Source of the DNA: Trebouxia sp. TZW2008
Lineage: Eukaryota > Chlorophyta > Trebouxiophyceae > Trebouxiales > Trebouxiaceae
Assembly (NCBI GenBank): GCA_002118135.1
Contig: BDIU01000160.1
Span: 346,799-410,798, forward strand
Length of the DNA stretch: 64,000 nt
Direction: 5' to 3'
Shown: positions 12,413 through 22,888 of the stretch, in pieces
How the letters are laid out: every line of letters begins with the position of its first letter
Position numbering within the stretch: the first letter of the stretch is position 1
Position numbers and translations under genes: made by a program
Notes under the pieces: generated by a model
Seen by the model: only the letters and a program-made list of their open reading frames with translations
Told to the model about the DNA's origin: nothing
The model's database searches: none

Positions 12413-12889
12413 TCACCTACGTCCGTTCTGCGCAGGGTCCTGGTCAACTTCCCTCAAGGAGCATCGTCGAACCGCGACATACGGCAACCAAAACAAGTCG
12501 TCTTGCGTCGCTACGACACGGTCGGTCTGTTTCGAAACCTTCTGGTTGCGCAGTAGCTCCCAAGCACCGTATGACTCGCGTTGAAAGTCAGCTGAGGAAG
12601 CAGGCCTGCCAGCCTTTTGAAAGTTGAGGACGCTGTAGGCTGAGCGCTGGTCCCACACTACGCGCTTCCGGCTCCTATTGGCATACGCATCCGATGCCGA
12701 GGCATTCGCGACCGCTTGTGAACTCCGGGACGTCACCTTGTAACCGACAACAACGCCTGCTGCGGTCCGGACCCGCCGTGCAATTATTGCAATTGCAAGG
12801 GCGATTTTCAATATTTGGACGAATTTCCAGTTAAATCCAGTCAGCATTTCATAGACGTTGGCAGCTTGGCTGTCTAGCGAGCCAATCAA
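12413..12889 (-). CDS. Hypothetical 158-residue protein or upstream exon
   Basis: Uninterrupted 158-codon ORF in a CpG-enriched stretch upstream of the ePHD gene. Near the N-terminus there is one candidate membrane helix (around FVQILKIALAIAIIARR), followed by a Ser/Ala/Arg-rich polar tail. I do not recognise the family. It could be a small membrane protein gene or a 5' exon: the frame ends with CGT AGG TGA, and the GTGAGG there could also serve as a splice donor. I found no phase-compatible joint to the ePHD gene start at 11922. The CpG-rich setting fits a promoter region, where open frames can arise by chance. Confidence 0.4.
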   Translation of the reverse strand: MIGSLDSQAANVYEMLTGFNWKFVQILKIALAIAIIARRVRTAAGVVVGYKVTSRSSQAVANASASDAYANRSRKRVVWDQRSAYSVLNFQKAGRPASSADFQRESYGAWELLRNQKVSKQTDRVVATQDDLFWLPYVAVRRCSLREVDQDPAQNGRR

Positions 12890-13053
12890 ATTTGGTCACT
12901 GCATGCAACTGCAGTGCACTTCAGGCGCAAGGGACAAGCCTTCTCAAGTACATTTCACCATCGTTGCTCAACTCTGGCAAGCCAACATTGTACAAGGCTT
13001 GCAGGCACATGCAGCTTTGGTCTCATTCGAAAGCAGCATAAGGTCAACAGTCA

Positions 13054-16000
13054 TCACAAGGCTTTTGGATGCTCAATAGGGTGTAGCTCCTGAAATAGCT
13101 GAGCAAAGCGTCCAGGAGAGTGTTTCCTCTCTGATGCTGTTTGTGTTGACATGCTATGTGCATCTCGCCCCCTCAGCTGCAGCATTTTTGTCCCTGCTGC
13201 CGTGACCCCATCTATAGCAGCAGTGGCTCTGTCAACATGGTTTCTCTCTTGAGAGCATGCAGCAAGTCTGGCATGCAAATCCTCCAAAGCTCTTGCTTTG
13301 TCCCTAGGGCTGCTGACTCTGCCAGCATCAGTTGCCAGAATTTTGTCATCATCACCAAAACGCATCAGCAGTTTGTCAGCTCTGCATGCGGCTTCAAGAC
13401 AAGTGTTGCGGTCTACTTGCACTTCCTTCAACTGCCTGAGCAGTCTCTCCTCTGTCTCCTTGCTTTCCTCCTTCACCACTCTCAGCTGAGCCTGAAAGCC
13501 AGTGAGTTTGATGTCACGCATGAGTAGCAACAAGCACCTGGTGGGCATCAAAGTGCTGTGTTGCATCAGACTGCTGTGAAGGTGCAATGTACATGAGTGC
13601 ACATGTGCAGTGCTGAGATGAGAGTGAATGCAAATTCACAGTGATAAGCCTTAGCAACACAATTGAACTGCACCCTTTGCAATTTTGAGCTTTGTCATGG
13701 CAACACTTGCTAAGCGTGACCGCAGCACTGCTGCACTGCAAACTTACCTGCAGGACTGCTGCATGCTGCTTTTCAGCAACCAGCCAGCTCTGCAGAGAAG
13801 CCCTTTCTCTCAGGAGCTCACCCTTGTCCGCTGCCATCTGCATTACCAAAAAAGTATGCTGCTTTTGCCTTGCGCCAGTGCTTGCAGCATGAACGTAGAA
13901 GCCAGAGACAGCTTTCCTTTGTTCAGAAACCACACACAAATGCAAAGTACATGTCAGCAACAACAACTGACTGTGTAGGTGATACAGCAGCAGCTGAGTC
14001 ATACATCTTGTATCATCTTGCAAGCAAAAGTTTGTATGGAAGTGCAACATGCTGCTGCATTCCATTTGTCACATGACATCTGTTTCAGACAGCTGCAGCA
14101 ATGAGCAGCAAACAATCTTGCATGCTGTGAAGCAGGACTACAGCTGGCAGCGTTGCAATGAGGCAGACACATCAAACTCAGATCACATCAAGGGCTATAA
14201 ACAGCTGTACACCTTGTCATGCTCAGACTGGAGGCCTTTGACCAAGTGCTCAGTGCACTCCTCAAGCCTTTCAAGCTTGTCGTGTTCACTGCGCTCCCGG
14301 CTTCTTGACAGCTCCAGTTCAGCAACCCTACACAACACAAAGCTTGAGGTGGATGCAATACAAAGATAGGCATACAATCATTGACAAAAGCTATGTGCAA
14401 AGCTCTGATCCATGCAAGCATGCATGGTGTCAAGCCACTTTACTGGGCATGCAGAGTTCTTTAGCATGCCTCAAATATCTCAATCCACCAGAATGCAACA
14501 TTGCATGACTGTGCGCTAGACCATATGCGCCATCTTGAATCATTGCAGACTAGGTAAGTGATATTGGCAGCCAAAAACCCTCCTAGCCACACAAAGGTCA
14601 GAATCTATGAAGTTGGGCTGGTGACACTTTATGCGTGTTGAGCAGTCATGATCAGCATGCGACACAAATGAGCTGCTGAAGGCAGGGACAGGAGCACTTG
14701 TGCAAAACAACATTTTGAACAGCAGAGGCAGGCTACCTGCTGCGTGATGTGGCCAGCTGACCATGAAGGCTGGTGATGTCCTCATGCCTGTCACGCAGAA
14801 TGTCCTCAAGTTCCCTGCATGCAAAGCTGAGTTGACTGCTGAACGACAATAAGGCTCTTTGTGAGCTGTCCTTTCCCTGCACAAGACCCAAGCCACAGCC
14901 GACTTTGACTTTTCTGTATGCGTTGTGCTCAACGTTCAGGGGCTGTCAGCACATGCGCATCATGACACACACTACACAGTTTGGAATAGAGCGCCTTCAT
15001 GCCAGAATTGCTTGACCAAACTAGCAAGGAACACCTGAGCGTAGCTCATTCTTGGCCTTGTCAAAAAATCTAGGCCACATGCACCTGGCACCTGTGTTAG
15101 ATTTTTTGGACCCATGATCTCCATGGAAGCTTTTGTTGTAAGCTGACTACACAACGCAGTCCATATACATTCAGAGCAATTGACATATTTGTGTGCAATG
15201 TCGGCAACCTCACATAATGTGTACATGTCTGTGTGTTTGCACCTTCACATGGTTTGTCTCTGTGCATGCAGAAGTGCTTGCATGTAAGCATTTCTTATTA
15301 TACTTGATGCATGTGGGTATGTAAAGCACCTGAGCTGGGCATTCAGCACCTTATGCTGATCAGGTAATGCCCAAGCATTCACCTGCATTGTTACACAGTC
15401 TGTGCACATGTTTGTACAGGACGCATGTGAGTGTGTGGGAAGGCACCTGAGTTGCGCCTGCAGCACCTCACAGTCATCAGAGCGGGCGTGGCGGGAAGCC
15501 TCCAACCGCCGCACCTCCTTCCTGTAGGAGTGCAGCTTCTCCTGCAGCCGCTTGTTCTCGCGAGTCACCTCAGCAGCAACTTCCAGCTTGGCTTCTGCCC
15601 CACTACGCTGCCTGGGCACAACACAAGCATCGTCAGCATCATGACCCTCATTATTGACATGCTGGCAACTGAGGTTCCAAGACCAGGCTAGGTGCAATGA
15701 CAGCATATGAGCACAATGGTACATTTTCATAAACAGCTGAAGCAGTGGGTACATTGCAGCTTTGCAGCAAATCATATCTTGCTGTCGCACACCAAAGCTC
15801 ACAGGTGACAAGGTAAACATGCGCATATGGCTTACAAGGAGCTGCAAAGCCCCCAACACATACATCTGCAAGTCCTACTGCATTCGCAAGCCAGGGGTCA
15901 TCAAGCAATACGCTACTCCTGACTCAAATGCAGCGCTTGTGGGCACTGCAAAAGGACTTTGCACTGCAGTGACTAACAACTGCAAATTGCACCTGCGCTC

Positions 16001-18714
16001 TGTGGCTACATCATCCTGCAGCTCAGCAATCTTGGCAGCTCCAGACTCAGCAGCCTGCTCCCACAGCCTGGCCTGCTTTGTGCTGCTGCCCAGCTGCTGC
16101 CGCACGTCTTCAAGTTGCTCCACTGCCTGCAGACGCCTGTGTGCCTCCTCACACAGTGACTGCTGCAGTGCTTTGTATGCTGCTGACCCCTGCATAAAGC
16201 ACAACACACCGTTTGGCCTCATGCAGCGCCTTATCTGGTCGCGGTGGGGCTGAGCTGCTGTTGCACATCCTCAAGCTGCTCGACTGCCTGCAGACGCCTG
16301 TGTGCCTCCTCACACAGCGACTGCTGTATGCTGTTGACCCCTGCCAAAAGCGCAGTGGTATGATTGAATTCATGATATGATGCAGCCTTTGTATTTCAAA
16401 TGCGTGTGTCGTTACTGTGAAGTTTGTGCATTGAAACAGCTGCGGACAATGGTAAAGTAAATGCTGCACCATGTCAATCAGACAGAGTATTCACACGCAA
16501 GGTGCATCTTTGCAGGCAAGCCAAACAAAGCATGCCTGACTAGGCTTGTGCGCCTACAGGCATGTAGCCTGTCATGGCATGCTCAGTCTGAACAGTTTTT
16601 GAAGAGCAAGCCTGTGCACAAACAAGACACAGCCACATAGAAAGAGCATGGCAGGCTGTTGTCATGTGATTCACATGCATGCAACATCTCTTGCCTGCTG
16701 CTCAGCTTCCACCCTGTCATGCAGCTTTGCTGCATTGCTGTCCTTCAGCTGAGCATACATAAAACATTGCATCACAGACAGATCAATGCATGCTGTTGCC
16801 ACCTGAACACGTGCGAGCAGTAGTTGTCACTGCTGCTCAGCTTTCATCCTATCATGCAGCTGCTTTGAACCTGCATTGCTGTCCTTCAGCTCAACAAACA
16901 CAACACAGTGCGTCACAGACAGATCGATGCATGCTGTTGCCACCTGAACAAGTGCGAGCAGTACCTCTCACTGCTGCTCAGCTTTCATCCTGTCATGCAG
17001 CTGCTTTTGACCTGCATTGCTGTCCTTCAGCTCAACAAACACAACACAGTGCGTCACAGACACATCAGTGCATGCTGTTGCCACATGCAAAAGTGAGCGC
17101 AGCATTCCCCACCTGCTGCTCAGCTTCCATCCTGTCATGCAGCTGCTCCAAAGCTACACTGCTGTCCTTCAGCTGACTCAGCAGCCAGCCATTGTCCCTG
17201 TGCAGCTGATGCAACAAGCTGCTGACCTCAGATTTTGTCAGCTGATGCATCTTTTTGCCTGCTGCAATCGCTGCATTGGCTGCAGCCATATGCTTTGCCA
17301 CATTGGGGACTTTTGCCTGCTGCTTCGGCTGCCTGATGGGTCCTGATACATCAAAGGCTGGCTGAGCGGCTGAGGCTGCTAGTGCTTCCAAAGCAAGCGC
17401 TGCACGGGAGCATGATGTGTTGGGTGGGAAGCCTGCTGGCCTGGGTTTGCCTGTAAGCCTGGCCCACGCAAGCTCTTCTTGCAAAGCCTGAATGAACACA
17501 AACGTCTCATGATGAGTACCAATGCTGTAATGACAGGATTTGGGCTTATGAAAGTGCTCGTGTGAAGCTTTGAATGAGGACGTATACATGCAGGCCAAGC
17601 TTGCTCCAAGCCTGTCAGCCTGTCAGTACAGCACTCAGTCCTCATGAATATATATGTTTGATACAACTTATCCATCTTATAGTACACTTATATATAAAAG
17701 CCTGCATGAACCCATGTCTAATCAATGTTGAGTGTTGTACTGACAGGCTGTGTGCCAGTCTGATCTGCAAAGCCAAAATCAGCGCACAAATGGTGATGAG
17801 TGACAAGTGCGTCGCTGACAGACATTCGGCAGACTTTTTCTGCAAAGCCTGACTGAGCAAACTTGTGATATGATGACTGCCATATGATGTGTTGACAGGC
17901 TTCCAGCCAAGAGGCAGGATGCACAAGCGGATACAATGAGGATCTGTGCTGAATGCAGAGAATACGCTGTGAGCGCTAGGGGGGTGGGGGCTCTCACCAT
18001 AGCGTGCAGCTTGGCTTTGCGGCACTCTCGCTGCTTGTGCGCCAGCTCATTAACCAGCTTGTTCACGGCTGACGCTCTGTACTTGTCATAACCATGCTTT
18101 GCAGAGCTGCTATGGGCAGGGGAGTGTTGGTGCTGATGTGCAGGGCTGCAAGGTCTGGAATTTTGCCTGCGGTCTACAGATTCTGCATGCCTGTGCTGGT
18201 CCTCATCTGCAGCTTCAACGCTGCTACTGCCAGCTTCAGACTGTGAGCAGCTCTCAGCAACACAAGGCGCAGCAGCCTTATGTTCCACACAGAAGTGATG
18301 CTGACTTCTCAACGGCTGTGTAGCCTTGGAGGTGCTCTTGCTGCCCTGTCTGTCAGAGCGTTTAGACCCCTGACACTGCAAGCAGAACCCGAGCTGTGCC
18401 AATGCAGCTTCTACTGCCCAGTACACAGCAGCACAGCCCAGCCACCACAAGATTGTCCGCAACGAGGCAGAGTTGCAGTTGCAGAAACTTTGGCAAGTTA
18501 CCTGCAACAAGCGCCGCTTGATTATGTCGATTCTCAAGTCGAGCTGATGCTCGGCACAAAGGTCTCCTGAGTCAATCGTGGCCTGGTCGTCAAAAGCACA
18601 GTCTTTTTGCAGAGCGGTGGAGGTGCGCAAGCAGCTAGATGGCGTGCGATTGACGTCCGATTTCAGGCGAAAAGCTGCAGATGCAGGTCTCGCGTCAGCA
18701 GCTCCATGCGGCAT
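13054..18714 (-). CDS. Coiled-coil protein, 682 residues, function unknown
   Basis: Nine phase-consistent exons: 18714-18502, 18375-17998, 17487-17113, 16189-15993, 15611-15447, 14814-14737, 14327-14213, 13837-13748, 13491-13054. All introns are GT-AG. The N-terminal third is polar, Ser/Arg/His-rich and probably disordered. From about residue 200 on the protein is mostly heptad-rich coiled coil (for example LQEKLHSYRKEVRRLEASR and KLERLEECTEHLVKGLQ). There is no catalytic motif. A structural or cytoskeletal/centrosomal scaffold role is possible, but coiled coils alone do not identify a family. The first intron (18376-18501, 126 nt) is a multiple of three and free of stops in frame. Exon edges of exons 3, 4 and 5 are tandemly duplicated. 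The first Met lies in CpG-rich DNA. Confidence 0.75.
15310..15460 (-). repeat. Duplicated donor edge of exon 5
   Basis: The end of exon 15611-15447 (LQAQLR then GTGCCT) recurs at about 15310-15360 as LNAQLR followed by a similar intron start. Only the outer copy joins the rest of the exon. Confidence 0.65.
16110..16350 (-). repeat. Duplicated acceptor plus start of exon 4
   Basis: About 85 bases at 16110-16195 (start of exon 16189-15993, CEEAHRRLQAVEQLE) are repeated at about 16265-16350. The upstream copy keeps the acceptor (cag after ttttggc) but has a small deletion that shifts the frame (VRRHTGVCRQ). Confidence 0.75.
16680..17185 (-). repeat. Four-unit tandem array of exon 3 end plus intron start
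   Basis: The 3' edge of exon 17487-17113 (minus strand: LEQLHDRMEAEQQ then GTGGGG) is repeated three more times downstream, at about 16970-17045, 16830-16905 and 16690-16770, with a period of roughly 137-140 bp. Each unit contains a variant of cagctttcatcctgtcatgc and the intronic words cgtcacagacagatc and catgctgttgccacctg. Confidence 0.85.
17590..17900 (-). repeat. Decayed copies of the exon 3 start
   Basis: Upstream of exon 17487-17113 (cag then GCTTTGCAAGAAGAG), copies of the acceptor and exon start occur near 17848 (gctttgcagaaaaagtctgcc) and 17770 (ggctttgcagatcagactgg), plus shared CTGTCAG words. They extend only a few codons and were not used in the model. Confidence 0.5.
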
Positions 18715-20713
18715 GCTTCAAGACAGACTTTCGTACGGCGCCGCTGGGTGACTTAGCAACGTGCGTGGTCAATCGCAGCGGAACTTGCCGAGCATGACGC
18801 CAAGGCAAACACTTCACGCGCGTTCAGGAGTCGCAACTGCTAGCGAGTCAGAAGTGCTATCTGGGGTCTTGCACTCTAGATTCCTTAACATTGGCTTGGC
18901 TCATGTCTTCAAGCTGACTGGCAGAAGATTGCCTCAGCTGTTTCGTCTGGCTAGCTTCATCTTGGTGACAACATCAAGTCATGGCACACTGCAGACCATA
19001 TCACACGCATGAGGATTTTCAGGCTACAAGGCAAAGCTGTGATACAGACCAGCAGGTTGATGAGGAGGTTCTTGTGTATCCACTGATGCGCCAAAGATCT
19101 GCATGCCTAGCGGACACCATTGCCTGCTGGCAAGCACTGCAAATGAGCAGTTTGATCACCGTGTTGCTTGGGTGCTGCTTGGCATTGCTCGGGTGCTGCC
19201 AGATGTATGCTTCCAGTATGGTTTGACCACCGTCAGAGCTGGCTTGACGCTCCGCATGCCATGCTTGATTATGTGCATAACGAGCTGCAATCACAAGCTT
19301 GTCTTGCCTGCAGCTTGCCAGCTCCTCCTTGAAGCTGGACTGGCCCATTGGCAGCAGTACAAGGTAGTCTTGTTTGTCTCTGGTCTGACTGCCAGTCAGT
19401 GCTTGGCACAAATCAGGTGGGATAGCGCTTTCAGTTAGGGCTATTCATCTATTCCGTCTATTGAATAGTACGCTGGCAATATGCATGCAGCAGTCAGCTG
19501 TGTGGAGATTGCCATGTTCTAGGTAACATGTTGAGTTGTTGTCAGCGCTCTGAAGTGCTGTGGGTGTCTGACTGAACCCTTGCCTGAAGCTTGCGCGCGT
19601 ACAGAAGCATCTTGCGAAGGCGAGGCAAGCAGCTACAGTCATTATGCTGGATCAAGGCTTGCGCAGCGAATGCTGCCAAGGAGGTCAGTGCTTAGGAACA
19701 CGGCATTCTGATAACCCACTGCTTGCGATTCATGATTGCATTGTTGGGTATTGTAGGTTGTTGCTTACTTCTTTGAGCGCTGTACCTCTGGAAGTGCATG
19801 GTTGGTCATGCATGTACATCATGCATCTTTGATCACAGACAAGCATCATGACCTTCCATATGTGGCATATGTCAAATTGGATGAGAGCCAAATTGAAAGG
19901 TCCCCCAATCAGTATATGTCATGAACTGTCAGTGGCAAACACGTGCCACACATGTAAAAGGACAAAGTGTGTCTGCTGGCTGCCATATGCATGAGTGTGA
20001 AGTCATCAATGTGGATCCCTTGTGATCAATGGGCAATACTTTGTAAGGCACCATCTTTGGCGCACAGCACACCCTGTTCTCATCTGCCTGGCAAGCTTAC
20101 AATCGCGATGTTGCACACACTAAGTCAGCTGCTGCTGATGTACAGGCTGTTTGTAAGAAAAGGAGGCATTACAGAGGTGATGCTGCAGACTTTCTGCTAG
20201 GCATTGGGCTGTTGCGCAGCAGTAATGTGCAACCGGCAAAGCTTTCACATCTTTTAGCTACACAGCCCCAAGCAAATGATTGCATGTGCCAATGGAGTTT
20301 GTGTGAGTCATACCAGTGTCGACTTCCTACTTACAGCTGCCTGTGGTTTCTAATTTTTCAGGTGATTGCTTCCTAGTCTCAAAGTGGGAAGAGTTTTGGA
20401 TTGCTTGCTCCCTGCTTTCAGCGCTTGCTTTTGGCAACATTTGACAGCACAGACGCTGCAGCTTCAACGGCAGCATGAGCAGCAGCCGCAGGTGCTATCA
20501 ACTTTATGACAAACAGCTGCCATCCTGTCCATCTATTTTCACTTCGAAGTCATGCATTGATTGATGCTTGCAGACACTCCTTTGCCCAGGATTGAAAGCA
20601 AATGATTGGTTCCTGGGAATTTCATGGAGGTCAATCGAGAAAAGCTCTATGTCCATGGGGCCAAATTCATGTCTTGAACGACGACGACCAAAATCGCAAG
20701 AGCCAAATACGCC
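18715..20713. other. Gene-poor interval with unassigned ORFs
   Basis: Two kilobases without a gene I can support. The first 130 bases are CpG-rich and may be a bidirectional promoter; a short plus-strand reading frame begins at 18794 (MTPRQTLHARSG). On the minus strand 19411-19019 reads openly for 130 codons. A further minus ORF starting at 19642 has an Arg/Ser-rich, acid-poor N-terminus (MTVAACLAFARCFCTRASF) reminiscent of an organelle presequence. I could not join these with consistent phases. Confidence 0.35.
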
Positions 20714-22459
20714 ATGCTGAATCTTAAGCGTGGTCTCGCTTACATTGCGTGGAGAACTGCCCCCAAAACAGCTAAATACACAAAGCTCGAACTTGCTGAT
20801 CTGCCTCCTGACACCGTGCGGCTGATCTTGCGATTTCTGCCTTTGCGTCAACAAGTACTCTGCGAGGAGGTCTGCCAAGGATGGATGATGAGCCTTCGTG
20901 GCTTGCACGACGTCAGCACTCAGGACTCGAAACCTCCAGTTGGCACAGGAGAGCTGCAAATAATTCTGCTTGGGCCCAGCAATTCAGTGGGCCCAGTGAT
21001 CCTGGGAGAATCAGGGGGTCAAGACTGTTCAACCCCGCATGTTATCCTGATGCCAAATGATCAGACACACTCGCCCAAAGAAAGCGCCTTCTTGCGCTGG
21101 TTTGCCAGAGTCGCACCCACTCTCGCCACAGTCATCGTCAATGTGGGACATCACATCGCAGACTACCAAGCAGTTGGCCGACGGGACTTCAATGGAGGAT
21201 GGGCACTCCCAAAAATCTTGGCAATCTTGCAAGCTGCAAAACAGTCTGCATCTTCAGGACCTATGCTAAAGCTGAGCACAGGTACGCGCTAACAGTGACC
21301 TTTTTGGTCAGCAAGCAAGCTTTGCTTCAGCTTGATTTGCGATCTAAGTATAAGCATGGCATGACTATGTGTTGTTATGAGGCTGCCAAAAATCATTGCA
21401 TTTGCTTGACGTGTTGTGCCATAGAAGTTGCATAGGCTGTTGGCCTAGAATTTGATGACTGTTGCCGCAGGCACAAATATATTCTTTGAGCAGCCTTTGG
21501 CGCTCAGGACAGTGAAGGATATGCTAGTTGAATGGGAGATTGAGGACATCGGCAGTGCTGCATTGGGGTTCACAGCTGTTGCGCAACTGACAATGCTAAC
21601 ATGCTTGGTGCTTTGTGATCCATCTGGGACCTTCAGTGCTGGCAGGCAAGACATGCTGGAGTTGCGCTGTTTACCTGCATTGCAGGCCTTAGTCCTGCAC
21701 AAAGTCGGCAGGCTTGCTCTTCGCATGCCAAATCTCACCAATCTCCAAAGCTTGGTGCTAGAACGAGGAGCAGATGCTGTGTGCGATCTGAGCCCGTTGA
21801 CTTTGCTGACAGCTCTGGAATTTTATGAGGAGCTGCCTGATGATTTTCTGAGGATCATTGTACTGCCAAGGGGCAGAGAAGTTTGCCTGCAAACCTTGCA
21901 GTGCAATTTTGACTGTGCAAAAGGAGCGTACCAAATGCGGAATCTTGAATATGCTTCCCAACTGACTAATCTCCACTTTTCAGGAGTCGCTCCTGAAGGT
22001 CTGCAGTGGAATGAGTGGCCTACTGCTATGGCATCTCTCAAACATTTGGTCTTCTGCAACTGTACCAACGGGTTCCCAATCAGCATTTGCTCTTGCACAC
22101 AGCTGCAATTTCTTGATCTTGCAAACATCAGTGACATTACACTGCCTGATGAGTTCAGTGCATTGACCAAGCTAGAGGTTCTGAATTTGCAGGGATGCCA
22201 GTTTGGAACATTTTCACGTTCCATTCTACACCTGTCGCAGCTGCAAATACTGGACATGCACCACCTGTACAATGTGATCCTTCCATCAAAACTGTTAGTT
22301 TGTGCTGGGTGGCCCAACTTGGCCTTACTTGATTTGACGCTGTTTGAAGATGAAGTGTATGGCATGGACTCACAGCTTGTTCTGACCCAGTTGAACAACG
22401 CTTTCAAGGCTAGAAACAAGAAGTCGACATTAGTGACGAACGACGTTTATTTGCTTTGA
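20714..22459 (+). CDS. F-box / leucine-rich-repeat protein
   Basis: Two exons, 20714-21281 and 21471-22459, joined in phase 1 through a 189-nt GT-AG intron, encode about 518 residues. Residues about 26-65 form an F-box (LADLPPDTVRLILRFLPL, then CQGWMMSL). The C-terminal half is a run of leucine-rich repeats (LTMLTCLVLCDPSG, LTNLQSLVLERG, LTNLHFSGVAPEG, LTKLEVLNLQGCQFG, LSQLQILDMHHLY). F-box proteins of this layout act as substrate receptors of SCF ubiquitin ligases; the substrate cannot be told. The Met follows an in-frame open stretch and matches the start of conserved-looking sequence. No exon-edge duplication is present here. A related single-exon gene lies at 28272-30080. Confidence 0.85.
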
Positions 22460-22888
22460 GGTTGTTCTGTTCTCGATTCCCAAGCAATGCAATCAGCAAG
22501 CAAGTGGAACCACTACCGGTAGTATGTTTAAAATTTGATAAATGCGGCTGAATGTAACGACCAGAAGCGTTGATCATAATTTGCTTATGCAGACCTGCTG
22601 AGAGCTGGCCCAAACAATTTTGTCAGGACATTGTCTGAAACGTTTGCCTCAGAACAAATCCCTCGTATCGTTAGTAATGATGTGTTTCTAGCCTCTGATC
22701 CCGCTTCGGCACCTCGTGAAGCCTTCACGATGAAGCACAGAGCAAACAAAATTGGCGTTCATTTCTTTTAGCGCAACACTCGTGCTCACTTCATAAGCTG
22801 CAATCGCTCGTGGGAGTGACCTCGACGTTGCTCTTGATTGTTGGCTAGCACCACCTGACGCGCTGCCCTAGACGCCTCGCGACGAACC
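22460..22888. other. Intergenic, with CpG-rich promoter of guanylate kinase
   Basis: Tandem gene spacing of 429 bases. The last 200 bases are CpG-enriched (cgttgctcttg, cctgacgcgctgcc, cgcctcgcgacg) and directly precede the guanylate kinase ATG. No further ORF or repeat is seen. Confidence 0.5.

Noticed and set aside
16680..17185. Possible CRISPR array because of regular repeats
   Set aside because: Units are adjacent with no unique spacers, diverge along their whole length, and contain exon codons of a nuclear eukaryotic gene.
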